64,000 bases of DNA from Pomphorhynchus laevis (taxonomy: Eukaryota > Acanthocephala > Palaeacanthocephala > Echinorhynchida > Pomphorhynchidae), in NCBI GenBank assembly GCA_012934845.2, contig WNNJ02001607.1:1-64000 (forward strand), written 5' to 3'. A program made the position numbers and the translations under genes. Below are positions 1 through 11,694 of this stretch, piece by piece. The notes under the pieces are model-generated. The model was not told the origin of the DNA and ran no database searches. It saw nothing but the letters and a program-made list of their open reading frames with translations. Position 1 is the first letter of the stretch. Each line of letters opens with the position of its first letter.

Positions 1-36
1 TATATTATATATAATATATTATATATATATATATAA
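1..36. repeat. TA-rich microsatellite
   Basis: Simple TA dinucleotide run directly in front of the LINE fragment; the LINE reading frame opens at its edge, so this is probably the 5' truncation junction. Confidence 0.8.
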
Positions 37-2515
37 TCCTTTCCGTCTGACTCTGACTCTATCACTTTAACTAATCTTTTTTCTGATTTAAACTATAAAT
101 TACTTTCAACAAGCCCAACTCATATTCTCGGCGGTGCTCTCGACATCATTGCTGTTCCTAACTGCTTCAATGACTATACCTCCTTGTCAATTACTGATCC
201 TGGTTTGTCCGATCATTTCCTTGTCACTCTTACTCTTACTCGTCCCCATCCTCCTTCTCCGCCTTTACCATTATCTACACCTAGTCGACCCTGGAAGCTT
301 CTCGATATCCCTATTCTCTGCACATCCTTACTCAATTCTTCACTCTTTTCACTTCCTCTTAACTATCTCTCTCCCGATGATCTCTGCATTCTGTTTGATT
401 CTGAACTTACGTCGATCCTCAATAACCTTCTACCTAGTCGACTTCGACGTTCCCAGCGCTTGCGCCATGCTCCCTGGTTCGATTCTGACTGTAGTCTTTC
501 TAAGCGTCGACTCCGTCACTCTTTTCGTATGTATAAACGCTTTCTTAAACGTTCACCCAACTCACTCCCTCCAAATCTTCGTGATTCCTACTTTTCTCAA
601 CGCCGTTCACATCTCATTCTTATACGTACTAAACGTACTCTCTTTTGTCGAAATCAACTCGAGTCATCTTCCAACTCTAAATCTCATTGGAAAATCTTAA
701 ACTCAATTCTTTCACGATCATCTACCCCTTGTAATATAAATCCTGATGAATTTTCTTCTTATCTACAAACTAAGCTATCTAATTTACTTTCCCTACTACC
801 CATAGCCCCCTTGTACCCACTCTTATCTTTAAATACTTCCCTCCCAGAACTATTCCACCTTCTTCCCGTTTCGTCTGATGAAGTTTCTTCGGTTCTGCTG
901 TCATTACCTAATAAAACCTCTCCTTCTGACCCAATTCCCACTCACTTACTTAAAAATATCTGCACTTTTATCTTACCCTTCCTAACCACATTGTTCAACT
1001 CGTCCATCCGTAGCTGTACATTTCCTTCCATCTGGAAATGCGCCACTGTTCGTCCTATCATCAAAAAGCAATCTCTCGACTCTTCACTACCATCTTCGTA
1101 CCGTCCAATCTCACTTCTCCCAACCCTCTCTAAACTCCTTGAGCGTCTCGTTCTTAAGCAAGTTAATACATATCTCTATTCCTCTAACTTATTTCCTCCC
1201 TTCCAAGCCGCTTTTCGCTCTAATTACTCTACCGAAATTGCATGTCTTAAAGTTTATAACGACTTACTCATATCGCGCGATCATAAATTATGTAGTGTCA
1301 TAGTTTCTCTTGATCTATCGTCTGCTTTTGACATCGTCGATCACTCGATTCTTCTCCATCGCCTTCGTCATGATTATGGCTTCTCTTTACCCACTGTATC
1401 ATGGTTTTCTTCATATCTATCAAACCGTACATTTCGCGTATATTCTAACTCTTCTCTCTCCCATCCTTCGTCCATTCCGTCCGGTGTTCCGCAAGGCTCC
1501 GTATTAGGCCCTATACTTTTCTCTCTTCTTCTTGGTGATTTGTCTTCGATTTCTCATAAATTTAACTTCCATGTTATGCAATATGCTGATGACATTCTCA
1601 TCTATGCTCATGCACCTGTTTATCGTATTCGCGATCTTAGTGTTTCTGCTTCCGACTGTCTTGTCTCAATTTCCAATCATCTTTCTTCCCTTCGCCTTTC
1701 TCTGAATCCTGATAAATCCAAAATTATGTGGATCCTACCTCGACGCCTCGGCTTCGAACCTCCCTCCGTATCATTAAATTCTACAATTCTTCCTATCGTT
1801 GATAATCTCGTTTTCCTAGGCTTCCATTTTGACAACCGACTTTCACTTAAACCTTTCGTTAGAGATAAAGTACGCTCATCTACCTTGATACTCCGCAACC
1901 TCCGTCAAGTTCGTAGATTGATCGATTTCCCTTCTTGTATGACTCTCATATCATCTCTCCTTTTTTCTAGACTCGATTATTGTCTTAGTCTATTTTCCAA
2001 CTCACCTAAATCCACTCTTCTTCCCCTACAACGCATCGTCAACGCAGCTGTCCGAATTCTCCTCCGTCTTCGTCGTTTTGATCACACATCCTACCATCTT
2101 GCTTCTCTCGATTTGCCTACAATTTATTGTCGTGTTCAAATTCGTCTTCTTATCGTTGCTTTCCGCCTTGTAACTTTTCATACCCCTTCATTTCTCAACC
2201 TTCCTTTTCTTGATAATTCCCGTCTTGTTTACTGTTCCTTGCGTTCCTGTAATTCCCATCTTTTACATGTCCCAAACTACTCTACCTCCTTTGGACTCCG
2301 CTCCTTCCTGGTGGCTGCTCCTCTATCGTGGAATCATCTGCCCATTCATATACGCCAATCAACTTCCCTGCAGTGCTTCAAACGACAAATCCGATCCCAT
2401 CTGAACAATTTAACTGCTTGACTTTCTCATTTTTGTTTGTGGACTTGTAAGCGTACAGCTTGTACGCATTTGCCACATTAAATAAATTTGTATTATTATT
2501 ATTATTATTATTATA
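37..2515 (+). mobile_element. 5'-truncated CR1/L2-like LINE with ATT tail
   Basis: Starts inside the endonuclease domain and keeps the whole reverse transcriptase and C-terminal region. It ends in a short 3' untranslated stretch containing a hairpin-like GTACAGCTTGTAC and a run of about eight ATT units at 2490-2513. Microsatellite-like tails are usual in the CR1/L2/Jockey part of the LINE tree. A related 3' end lies at 48785-48970. Confidence 0.85.
184..2421 (+). CDS. LINE ORF2: endonuclease C-terminus plus reverse transcriptase
   Basis: This is the polyprotein that nicks target DNA and reverse-transcribes the element's RNA. The frame is open without a stop from base 37, about 795 codons, so the TTG at 184 is only a nominal start. 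The first 60 residues are the end of an APE-type endonuclease, with the signature GLSDHF near the start. The reverse transcriptase follows: GVPQGSVLGP is at about 1477-1506 and the catalytic QYADD at 1579-1593. The C-terminal block with AAPLSWNHLP and a Phe-Lys-Arg motif near 2310-2385 is typical of CR1/L2 ORF2. The missing N-terminal endonuclease half makes this a dead copy, but the lack of stops suggests a recent insertion. Its pyrimidine-rich codon use differs from that of the host genes here. Confidence 0.88.
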   Translation: MSITDPGLSDHFLVTLTLTRPHPPSPPLPLSTPSRPWKLLDIPILCTSLLNSSLFSLPLNYLSPDDLCILFDSELTSILNNLLPSRLRRSQRLRHAPWFDSDCSLSKRRLRHSFRMYKRFLKRSPNSLPPNLRDSYFSQRRSHLILIRTKRTLFCRNQLESSSNSKSHWKILNSILSRSSTPCNINPDEFSSYLQTKLSNLLSLLPIAPLYPLLSLNTSLPELFHLLPVSSDEVSSVLLSLPNKTSPSDPIPTHLLKNICTFILPFLTTLFNSSIRSCTFPSIWKCATVRPIIKKQSLDSSLPSSYRPISLLPTLSKLLERLVLKQVNTYLYSSNLFPPFQAAFRSNYSTEIACLKVYNDLLISRDHKLCSVIVSLDLSSAFDIVDHSILLHRLRHDYGFSLPTVSWFSSYLSNRTFRVYSNSSLSHPSSIPSGVPQGSVLGPILFSLLLGDLSSISHKFNFHVMQYADDILIYAHAPVYRIRDLSVSASDCLVSISNHLSSLRLSLNPDKSKIMWILPRRLGFEPPSVSLNSTILPIVDNLVFLGFHFDNRLSLKPFVRDKVRSSTLILRNLRQVRRLIDFPSCMTLISSLLFSRLDYCLSLFSNSPKSTLLPLQRIVNAAVRILLRLRRFDHTSYHLASLDLPTIYCRVQIRLLIVAFRLVTFHTPSFLNLPFLDNSRLVYCSLRSCNSHLLHVPNYSTSFGLRSFLVAAPLSWNHLPIHIRQSTSLQCFKRQIRSHLNNLTA

Positions 2516-2743
2516 TTTAAAAGTCCGGAAACATGTTCCACACGCTAACAGCTCCTCGATGCGAAAGACGATATATTCGAGGGCACCTTTTATGATATCG
2601 AGTTTTAAGATGCAAACTATGTCCTCGATGACAGGCACGATGACTCAAACTTACACAATTTATTGGGTATCCGTCATAACCTACGATACAAGTTAATTAA
2701 AATGACTGTAATAATTGTATTTAGAAACCTTTTGTACATTGTC

Positions 2744-2912
2744 AAATGATGATACCATTCCGCGTGATTTTTTTAGTAATCATAAGCCCGAGGCGCAAAG
2801 ATGATACCATTCCGCGTGAATTTTTTAGTAATCACATAGGTCCAACAGTGGGAGAGAACTGGCACTGATGAGTCATAGTGACGACGAAACGGTATTCGTC
2901 ATTCTTTGTACG
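2744..2912 (+). mobile_element. Hammerhead-bearing repeat, copy 1 (rearranged)
   Basis: Same family as 27408-28118. It contains GATGATACCATTCCGCGTGA twice (about 2748 and 2800), a piece of the family terminal repeat (GTAATCATAAGCCCGAGGCG at 2776-2795), and a sense ribozyme core. It is internally rearranged and lacks most of the ~200-bp unit body. Confidence 0.65.
2865..2900 (+). ncRNA. Hammerhead ribozyme core (type I order), copy 1
   Basis: Core CTGATGA at 2865-2871; stem II 2872-2885, GTCAT against ACGAC with loop AGTG and one mismatch; GAAA at 2886-2889; stem III ACG 2889-2891 against CGT 2897-2899 with a 5-nt loop; C at 2900 is the expected cleavage residue. The short stem III is typical of animal retrozyme and Penelope hammerheads. 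I do not see an adjacent strand completing stem I. Confidence 0.6.
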
Positions 2913-2917
2913 TTGTG

Positions 2918-2990
2918 TATTATTTAGACTTAGTTAAATTGTATATTACGTAGACTCAGTTAGCTGATTTGATATTGAAATGCTACATTT
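2918..2990 (+). repeat. Family A fragment
   Basis: Contains ACGTAGACTCAGTTAGCT, the most conserved module of a dispersed repeat found about a dozen times in the window. Confidence 0.6.
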
Positions 2991-3148
2991 TCCTTGAAAT
3001 TGTATTTTTGATTTCGATCTTGATAATAATAGCACTCGTTACTAAATAATATGAGCGTGCTAATTATTAAGTTGATTACATCAGTTGATTTGTATGCCTA
3101 AATGCACGTTATTTTTACAAAAAAAATTACTATATATTAATACAGGGC

Positions 3149-4799
3149 ATGAAGAGAAGCATGAAGGAAAAACCAGTCTATTCATACAAAGGGTAGGTAG
3201 TCTAGATGTGAAAAAGTTAAAACATTCGTTTTTGTTATAGTGACGTCCTCTAGGAAAGATAAACTAGAGGCAACTTACAACTGAGACAAAAACGAGGATG
3301 TTGTATCTTTAGTTTATACGGTAAGATGTCGATAGCGCAAAATAAGCATGTGTAAAATTTTAAGTGGGACTAGATCGATATAGTTGAAGATGTCAACATC
3401 TAAGAAACATTGGTAATTATGTAAAATTATTAATTATAATTATTGTAGTATATTTATCTTTACGCTCCCGTGAATCTCTGCTTTTATATGTCTAAAATAC
3501 TCCTTGCATTTTTGTCATTGATCTTGCTCAAATGTCACGCATTTAGCCTGGAATGTCTTGTCTGGCACGTTCGTGCATATAATCCCTTCAATCATCAAAT
3601 TAGCTTATTGAATTCCTTACCTTACTGTCAACTTTTATTTGGTAATACTTCATTATCTATATAATTTTTCTGTAAACGAAACTGCAAGTGAACATTTGAT
3701 CACATCGGTCACCGTAAAATAAATAAAATGTGAAATAAATCAGGGTTGTATTCATAGTAGAAGCCCACTATGCTCTAGCAATACTCTCAAGTACTTAGAG
3801 AGACCTAGAATACATGATAACACAAGAATTAAAAATGCCCATATCCAGAATTACAGTTTCTGGGATTCATTAGTTTTTTTAAGAATAGACTACTACACTC
3901 ACATACTGCTTATTGAACTAAGTTTCCTCTAACCCAATAAAAATTAGGATTTTATAAGTCTCTCAAGGTGCATATTAATTTTACAAGCAATTGATTGTGA
4001 GCAAATCATATCAGTTCATATCTAATCTATGTATAATTTTAAAATTTTTTGTGTTTTAATGTCTTAATTGTAATAATTAATAATTTTATAACAGATTTTA
4101 TCAAGTTAAAATTATAAATACAAATCAATTTTTATGAATTGACTAATTCATATCCACGAATATATTTTATACTTAATAATATTTTTTTAAATACATGTTA
4201 ATATATATTAATTAAATAAGCTAACTGAGTCTACGTATTTTATATTGCAAAATAAAAGTTAAATAGTTAAATAATAAAAATTAATTAATAATAAATAATT
4301 GTTATAAGATTTTATATAATTTATATCAAGATGAATTATAAACTGAAATTAAAAATAAAAATCAATTTTTATGAATTGACTAATAGATATTAAACTATGT
4401 ATAAGAATAAAATTTAAAATAAAGTCAATTTTTATGAATTGAATAATAAATAACAGACGATGTTAAGAATAAGGATTAGAGAAAAGTAAAAGTGATAAAA
4501 CGAATCAAACGCAAAATCAACTTATGCAAAACCGAATCAAATGAGAAACATGATTTGGTTTAGTTTGCTTCAAGTCAACTTTATACATATAAACAAAGTC
4601 GCTAAGCCAAAATAAATCTGTGCAATTACTTTCCTACGTTATTAAAAGTTATAAAATCATTTACAAAAGTAATCGAACGCAAAAGCTAATAAATAAAATG
4701 TAAAAGTGACTGAGCAGATACGACAATGAATAAATCAAATGAGAAATGCTGAAAATCGTCAATAACATTTTTTGACGAAAGGCATTTAAAACCTGACAG
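3149..4799 (+). repeat. Left arm of 1651-bp inverted repeat
   Basis: Base n pairs with base 11162-n of the right arm from 3149/8013 to 4799/6363, with no net indel. I saw one clear substitution (4272 against 6890), though I did not compare every base. The arm is AT-rich and holds pieces of family A, including three copies of a module containing TTTTTATGAATTGA. Small identical open frames at 3470-3664 and 7498-7692 (64 codons) resemble no protein I know and are probably chance. Confidence 0.9.
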
Positions 4800-5805
4800 G
4801 ATTGCATGTTTCAATGTTCGCAGCTTAGTCTCTAAATTTGATAAGTTCAACTTTTATTTATCAAACAGCGACGTGTCTATTTTCGCACTCACTGAGACCT
4901 GGCTGCACAGTGGTATTGATGACAATTGTGTTAACATCCCGGGCTTCTCACTATTAAGAACTGACCGAGGAAACACCCGCCGTGGTGGTGGGGTTGCGAT
5001 CTATGTAGACAACAAAATGATTGTGACCAACGTCATGTCATATCGAGGTGATAATCTATTGGAGTCGCTATCTTTAACAGTGAAATCGGGTGATACGACA
5101 ATGTCGATTTGCGTTTGCTATCGTACTCCGCGCACTTGCTGCTTGAAACATGACATGATCAGTTATTTCACGAAAGTGTCGAAACCGTCCAATTTCATCC
5201 TTCTTGGTGACTTTAATATTCCGAACCTAACTGGGAGCTCCCCTTTCGAATGTCCTTCGCGGTGTAAGTCAGATGGATGTCGACTTATGGAATTTTCTTG
5301 TGGACGATTTAACTCTTATACAACAAGTCACTCAGTCAACTAAGTTTATGGGAAATAGCTCCTCGTTATTGGATTTAGTTTTCAGTAAAACATTTCTTGA
5401 CATACGTGAAGTTCAATATGACCCTCCCATTGGACTCAGTGACCATCTTGTCATTAAGTTTTTTACTGGTTTCTGTGCCGAAGCCCCACCTAACGCAGTT
5501 AAGTACTTCAAACGCAAATGGAATAAGGTGGATACGGATGCCCTCCGTAAGCTTACAGTACGATTGGGTCTTCACAACAGTGTTGTCAGTGATATCGATG
5601 GTTCGAAAACTTTGACTGTTTCTCTCAACTATCTTACGGATTGCGTAGCCCCATTGAAAACCGTACAATCCTCTTCAAACTTAAACCTCCGTGGTTTGAT
5701 CATGAGTTAAATTACATTTTGAAGATGCGGAATAAACTATTTAAGTCATCTCTGAAAATTCAGGGTCTTCGGTCAGAATACCTTCAATATCGTCGTCTCT
5801 AATTA
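4795..5805 (+). pseudogene. Broken LINE endonuclease in the loop of the inverted repeat
   Basis: N-terminal APE-type endonuclease of a CR1/Jockey-like LINE. Visible marks are CFNVRSL near 4808, TETWL near 4893, the glycine-rich GGGVAIYVD near 4990, LLGDFNIP near 5203, LLDLVF near 5369 and LSDHLV near 5437. The domain runs in one frame to about 5340 and then in another from about 5275, so at least one frameshift lies there. It ends near 5805 after a WFDHE-like stretch, before any reverse transcriptase. It is GC-richer than the arms that enclose it. Confidence 0.8.
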
Positions 5806-6362
5806 AATAACAAGACACTAATTAAATAATCATTTCAGTCATTTTTAATTTTTTTAAATTTTAGATTTTGACAAATATTAGAAGCGTTATTTGTCTATAT
5901 TTACGTAGTTAAGTCATTTACAAATGCACAAAAATCTTCGCTTGCTAGGTTCACTTATGCAGGTATGTGTTTTAAATTATTCCTTGTTGAAATTGTAATT
6001 GTTTTATAGTTAGGTTTCCCGGAGGCTTAAACGATTCTACTTTCAAAAGCTAAGGAAGCAGCAGTAAGTTTGAAAAACTTTCAGCATATACCACAACGTA
6101 TTTAGATAACTAAAATTTTAGATATTTTACTGAAATTTGATTTTATAAATATTTGGTATTTAATAGTGACATATACGTTTTATTTAGTAATAAATACTAC
6201 TGACGCATACAGATATCATCATGTAATATATTTAATATATATTTTATTAAGTGTATATATTTATTATTTTATATTTAACTTCAAGTGTCGTGCAGTAACT
6301 GTCTGGTAGATGCTTATATATCATATTGGCAATTATTAGAGAACAACACTTTTTTTTATTTT
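5806..6362. other. AT-rich spacer inside the inverted repeat
   Basis: AT-rich, with no coding signal; it has no partner in the other half of the palindrome, so the loop is asymmetric. Confidence 0.5.
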
Positions 6363-8013
6363 CTGTCAGGTTTTAAATGCCTTTCGTCAAAAAATGTTAT
6401 TGACGATTTTCAGCATTTCTCATTTGATTTATTCATTATCGTATCTGCTCAGTCACTTTTACATTTTATTTATTAGCTTTTGCGTTCGATTACTTTTGTA
6501 AATGATTTTATAACTTTTAATAACGTAGGAAAGTAATTGCACAGATTTATTTTGGCTTAGCGACTTTGTTTATATGTATAAAGTTGACTTGAAGCAAACT
6601 AAACCAAATCATGTTTCTCATTTGATTCGGTTTTGCATAAGTTGATTTTGCGTTTGATTCGTTTTATCACTTTTACTTTTCTCTAATCCTTATTCTTAAC
6701 ATCGTCTGTTATTTATTATTCAATTCATAAAAATTGACTTTATTTTAAATTTTATTCTTATACATAGTTTAATATCTATTAGTCAATTCATAAAAATTGA
6801 TTTTTATTTTTAATTTCAGTTTATAATTCATCTTGATATAAATTATATAAAATCTTATAACAATTATTTATTATTAATTAATTTTTATTTTTTAACTATT
6901 TAACTTTTATTTTGCAATATAAAATACGTAGACTCAGTTAGCTTATTTAATTAATATATATTAACATGTATTTAAAAAAATATTATTAAGTATAAAATAT
7001 ATTCGTGGATATGAATTAGTCAATTCATAAAAATTGATTTGTATTTATAATTTTAACTTGATAAAATCTGTTATAAAATTATTAATTATTACAATTAAGA
7101 CATTAAAACACAAAAAATTTTAAAATTATACATAGATTAGATATGAACTGATATGATTTGCTCACAATCAATTGCTTGTAAAATTAATATGCACCTTGAG
7201 AGACTTATAAAATCCTAATTTTTATTGGGTTAGAGGAAACTTAGTTCAATAAGCAGTATGTGAGTGTAGTAGTCTATTCTTAAAAAAACTAATGAATCCC
7301 AGAAACTGTAATTCTGGATATGGGCATTTTTAATTCTTGTGTTATCATGTATTCTAGGTCTCTCTAAGTACTTGAGAGTATTGCTAGAGCATAGTGGGCT
7401 TCTACTATGAATACAACCCTGATTTATTTCACATTTTATTTATTTTACGGTGACCGATGTGATCAAATGTTCACTTGCAGTTTCGTTTACAGAAAAATTA
7501 TATAGATAATGAAGTATTACCAAATAAAAGTTGACAGTAAGGTAAGGAATTCAATAAGCTAATTTGATGATTGAAGGGATTATATGCACGAACGTGCCAG
7601 ACAAGACATTCCAGGCTAAATGCGTGACATTTGAGCAAGATCAATGACAAAAATGCAAGGAGTATTTTAGACATATAAAAGCAGAGATTCACGGGAGCGT
7701 AAAGATAAATATACTACAATAATTATAATTAATAATTTTACATAATTACCAATGTTTCTTAGATGTTGACATCTTCAACTATATCGATCTAGTCCCACTT
7801 AAAATTTTACACATGCTTATTTTGCGCTATCGACATCTTACCGTATAAACTAAAGATACAACATCCTCGTTTTTGTCTCAGTTGTAAGTTGCCTCTAGTT
7901 TATCTTTCCTAGAGGACGTCACTATAACAAAAACGAATGTTTTAACTTTTTCACATCTAGACTACCTACCCTTTGTATGAATAGACTGGTTTTTCCTTCA
8001 TGCTTCTCTTCAT
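6363..8013 (-). repeat. Right arm of 1651-bp inverted repeat
   Basis: Reverse complement of 3149-4799. Outside the outer ends (CATGAAGAG left, CTTCATACT right) I see no convincing target-site duplication. Confidence 0.9.
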
Positions 8014-8014
8014 A

Positions 8015-9490
8015 CTAAACAATATTCTTTGTATTAGAATAAGGTCACTGAATAATCAAATTTAATCAGAGCAATGGGTACCGAAACCTAATTACCTAAC
8101 AGTTTTTCCTAATGACCTCTAATCCTTATTCTGATACATCGTCTATTATTTATTAGTCAATTCATAAAAATTGACTTTTATTTTAAATTTCAATTTTTTA
8201 TTTTAACTCGACAAAAATAACGGTAAATCCATACACAAAAAAAATATAATTTGTAACTTATAATTTTATAATTATTTTGATTTATCATTATATTTAGTTT
8301 AATTTATAATTTCAAACATATATATTTTTTATAGACAATTCAGCACAACTTGAAATACATCATTAGTATGTATTTGGCCACGCTGCTATTTGGGCCCAAA
8401 AAATAGGGGTCAAAACTTTATTCTATGCATCGTTTATTATTTATGAGTTAATTCATAATTTTGACTTTTATTTTAAATTATAAATTTTAACTTGCTATAA
8501 TTATAAATTGTTTTAAATTTTATACAATTGTTTATCTTTATTTTTGATTTATATACAGTATAAAATACATAGACTCAGTTATATGATTTGTTCTGCTGAC
8601 AAGTTATTAATGACCCGTTAACTTTATTTTCCCGGTAATATAACCTTTGTCAGAAATACTGAAACTATCTATTATTGATACGACTATTTTTCTGCTAAGT
8701 TTCAAGCAAGTTTAATGAATTTTTTCTTTTTCTTATAATAAAGAAGTATAATTCAACGAAATAATATAAAAATATTGAATTTACATTATATAAATCGAAA
8801 AAATATAATTAAAATAAATTGAGGGGAAATGTTATTAATAATAAATAATATACTTATTATTAGAAATAGATACTATATAATCAAATTTTATCAAAGGAAA
8901 TACGCCATTAGCATGTATTTGTCCCCGCTGTTATGGTGGGTCGAGAAATTAGGGCCAAAACCTCATAACATATAAGTTCCTCCTGATGACCTATAATTCT
9001 TATACATCATATATTATTTATTAGTAGAAAAATTATTATTTTTCTGTTAATTTTCAACCAAGTTTAATGATTTATTTTTATTTCTTATGGTGTATTTCTT
9101 AGGTATTGATTTTTATATATTGATTTTTTATGTATTGGTTTTTTGCATTAAATTGAATTTTTAAAATTCAATTATAAATTTATTTTATATAAAAATAAAT
9201 TAAAAATTAAAAAATTTAATTTAAATTTTATTAAATTTATTTTAATCAATTTTACTAAAATTGATTTGTTATAATATCTTAAAAAATTATTTGTTTTTTA
9301 TAATTATTTATTTTTATTTGTAGTTGTATAAAATACGTAGACTCACTTACCTGGTCTAATTTGTTTCATGTAAAATTTGTTTTCGCGTTAATATGACTTT
9401 TGTCAGAAATACAGAAACGATGTATTATTGATATGTCATTATTATTTTTTCTGTTAATTTTTAAGCAAGTTTTTTTTTCTATTTATTATA
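8015..9490 (+). repeat. Cluster of family A repeat copies
   Basis: At least four overlapping partial copies of one dispersed repeat, at about 8015-8240, 8338-8735, 8838-9085 and 9320-9490. Shared modules in order: TTTGTATTAGAATAAG; a stretch ending near CCTAATGACCTCTAAT; TCAATTCATAAAAATTGA; ACGTAGACTCAGTTAGCT or variants; AATATAACCTTTGTCAGAAA; and TTTTTCTGCTAA. No reading frame and no obvious terminal inverted repeat. Full length is probably 600-700 bp. It could be a MITE or a short non-coding retroelement. Confidence 0.65.
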
Positions 9491-9768
9491 ATGGTGAAGT
9501 ATAAATCAACAAAATATTATTATAAATTTATAAAAATTTTATTTTAAATCAATTATAAAATTATTTATAAAATTATTTTTAAAATTTTTTATCTCTTCTT
9601 TTATTAAAATGAAATGTTTGTTTAAATGAAGTATAAAATAAGTTATCTGATCCGATAAATTTAATTTATTTACATATTCTCAAGTGTATATGCAAGAATA
9701 TAATATTAAGAATTTTATGTAAAAGTTAATTTAAATTTTATAATCTTATCAATTTCTGTAGTATAACA
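9491..9768. other. AT-rich stretch without features
   Basis: Low-complexity A/T sequence; nothing recognisable. Confidence 0.5.
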
Positions 9769-10740
9769 ATGAAAGTTCAAAATTTTGCAACAGGAAGACT
9801 GCCCGCTTCATCGTGTGCATCGCGGTGTAGATCATCGCGAGAAGACCCCATGTCAAAACTTCCAGTGATGCCTTGGAATGAGCCGTTCTCTGAACTTGAG
9901 AAGGATGTGGTGAGCCGATTGAAGATTATATCAAAACGCGATGCAATTCCGTTAACATTTAATAGGCCTGTCTCGGAATAGTTTCTAGTAGATCTGTTGG
10001 GTTTATATACGCCTAAAGCACTTTGACATTCCCACTTGACAACGTTGATTAGGGTGATGCCCGCCTTTTGCCTTGATGTAAATTCGGTTTGTCTAATCAG
10101 CTCTCTTAGTCGCGGGGAAGCCTCACCTGCTGGAGATAGTGCATTATGGCTCTTGTTATTACTGTCGGACCCACAGTTCTGGCCATGATGTTTATTGGCA
10201 GGTAGACGTCGCTGGGATGAAGCACTCATCGGCTTTGTCTTGAGTGACGAATGTGAAGATTTTCCCGCGTATCGTGGCCTGTTGATGGCGCTACTGGCTG
10301 GTTTATCTAAATCTGGATCAACTTGTGGTTTCTTCCACTATCGCGAAGTCGATCAATACAATTAAATGCATTTAGACACTTGTCGATCTGGATCCTAACC
10401 TTATCTCAATAGCCAGCTAGATCCTCAGTGGTGGTGTGCTCAGATGAGCCCATATGACCGCTAATGTTGGCCTGACACAGGCTATTAAATTGACGTATGT
10501 TTTTCGAGAGCAAAAGGCGGGTTTGTCCTATTGCGGATTAAATGCTTCTAACGCTTTCGACATCAATTTCGCAATGTTCGCCATTTTGTGAAAAAAATTT
10601 ATCGTATGTTACGCATTTTTCCTCCAGTCGTGTAGCTGTCTTCTGTAGCATATGTCGATACGTCTGCCCATCTAATGCGACATTAGTCTTAGTTATGTTC
10701 TCATTTGCTAGAAATGGCTCAAAATTCATGACTCGATGAG
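9769..10740. other. GC-richer relic, unclassified
   Basis: Markedly less AT-rich than its surroundings, with coding-like texture on both strands, including open stretches at 9777-10229 and 10538-10729 on the minus strand, but I recognise no domain. It lies just upstream of a LINE endonuclease relic, so it may be the ORF1/5' part of that or a related element. Confidence 0.35.
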
Positions 10741-10832
10741 AAATAATTGGTTCTGTGTGTTCTATTTTACTATTTGTTCTATTCCCATCTGCAATTGATA
10801 CGGAGTGTTCAACATGTGATCCTGAAAATTTA

Positions 10833-10937
10833 GATTAATCTATACTAATCTAAATAATTGATAATATATATAATAATTGATAATAATATATCAATTAATA
10901 TGATTATTATCACTTAAGATTGGTAATTATTTTATGC
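10833..10937 (+). repeat. Direct repeat, left copy
   Basis: AT-rich ~90-105 bp sequence repeated at 11608-11694 in the same orientation, flanking the LINE endonuclease relic. The left copy carries a short extra TA-rich stretch. Confidence 0.8.
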
Positions 10938-10969
10938 TGTGCTTTTTGATTATAATTGATCGGGATACT

Positions 10970-11560
10970 TTCAAAGGCAGTGGACTAATTGTATTTGTTA
11001 AACATTCACTGTCGATGAATGTCGTCGAATCTTCTTTGGGGCTGAATCATTGCTGTGAATATCTGTGGGTTACTATATCAGGTATTCTCTAATCTACACT
11101 CCGCATTGGCATTTTATACAGTCCTTCAAGTTTCCAATTCTCAACAATTTGTAGTATATTGGAACGCAACGCTCTGTGTCACACAAATTCAGTAGTACTA
11201 AGCGACTTTAACATGCCTGATGTGTCAGTAGACCTAATTTTCCCTCGTAATGGTTGTGACGAAAAGTATATCAGCTTATTTTATACTTTTGTCTCGCTCA
11301 ATCTCATTCAACATGTTAGTGATTTCACCAGGTACCGCGGTTCACACCACTCGATATTGGATTTGTCTGTCAGCGTACAGAGATCTAGTCTAGCATATTA
11401 AACCTGCTTCTTCAATCGGTCGTAGTGATCACCGGGTGATTATTGTTACCGTGTCACTAAACGGAGTATCATCCACACCAGCTAGGTTGTTGAATATACG
11501 TAAAGCTTACTTTAATCTGATTCGCTAGTTCATATCTACGATTTCGTAGTCAAACCCATA
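10970..11560 (+). pseudogene. LINE endonuclease relic
   Basis: Readable in pieces: GSGLIVFVKHSLS at about 10978 matches the glycine-rich GGGVLIAV block of APE-type LINE endonucleases. A second open segment at 11159-11401 has LSDFNMPDVS, QHVSDFTRYRG and ILDLSV, the order seen in CR1/Jockey-like endonucleases. Further downstream the SDHR-like motif is present in another frame near 11425. Several frame breaks and no reverse transcriptase. Confidence 0.7.
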
Positions 11561-11607
11561 TTTCTATAATCGACGACTGCTATAACATCAACGACGGCAC
11601 AATTTAC

Positions 11608-11694
11608 ATTAATCTATACTGATCTAAATAATTGATAATAATATATCAATTAATATGATTATTATCACTTAAGATTGGTAATTATTTTATGCTG
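11608..11694 (+). repeat. Direct repeat, right copy
   Basis: Pairs with 10833-10937; see that entry. Confidence 0.8.

Noticed and set aside
3470-3664. 64-codon open frames in both palindrome arms (also 7498-7692)
   Set aside because: Identical only because the arms are; hydrophobic, no family resemblance, no codon signal.
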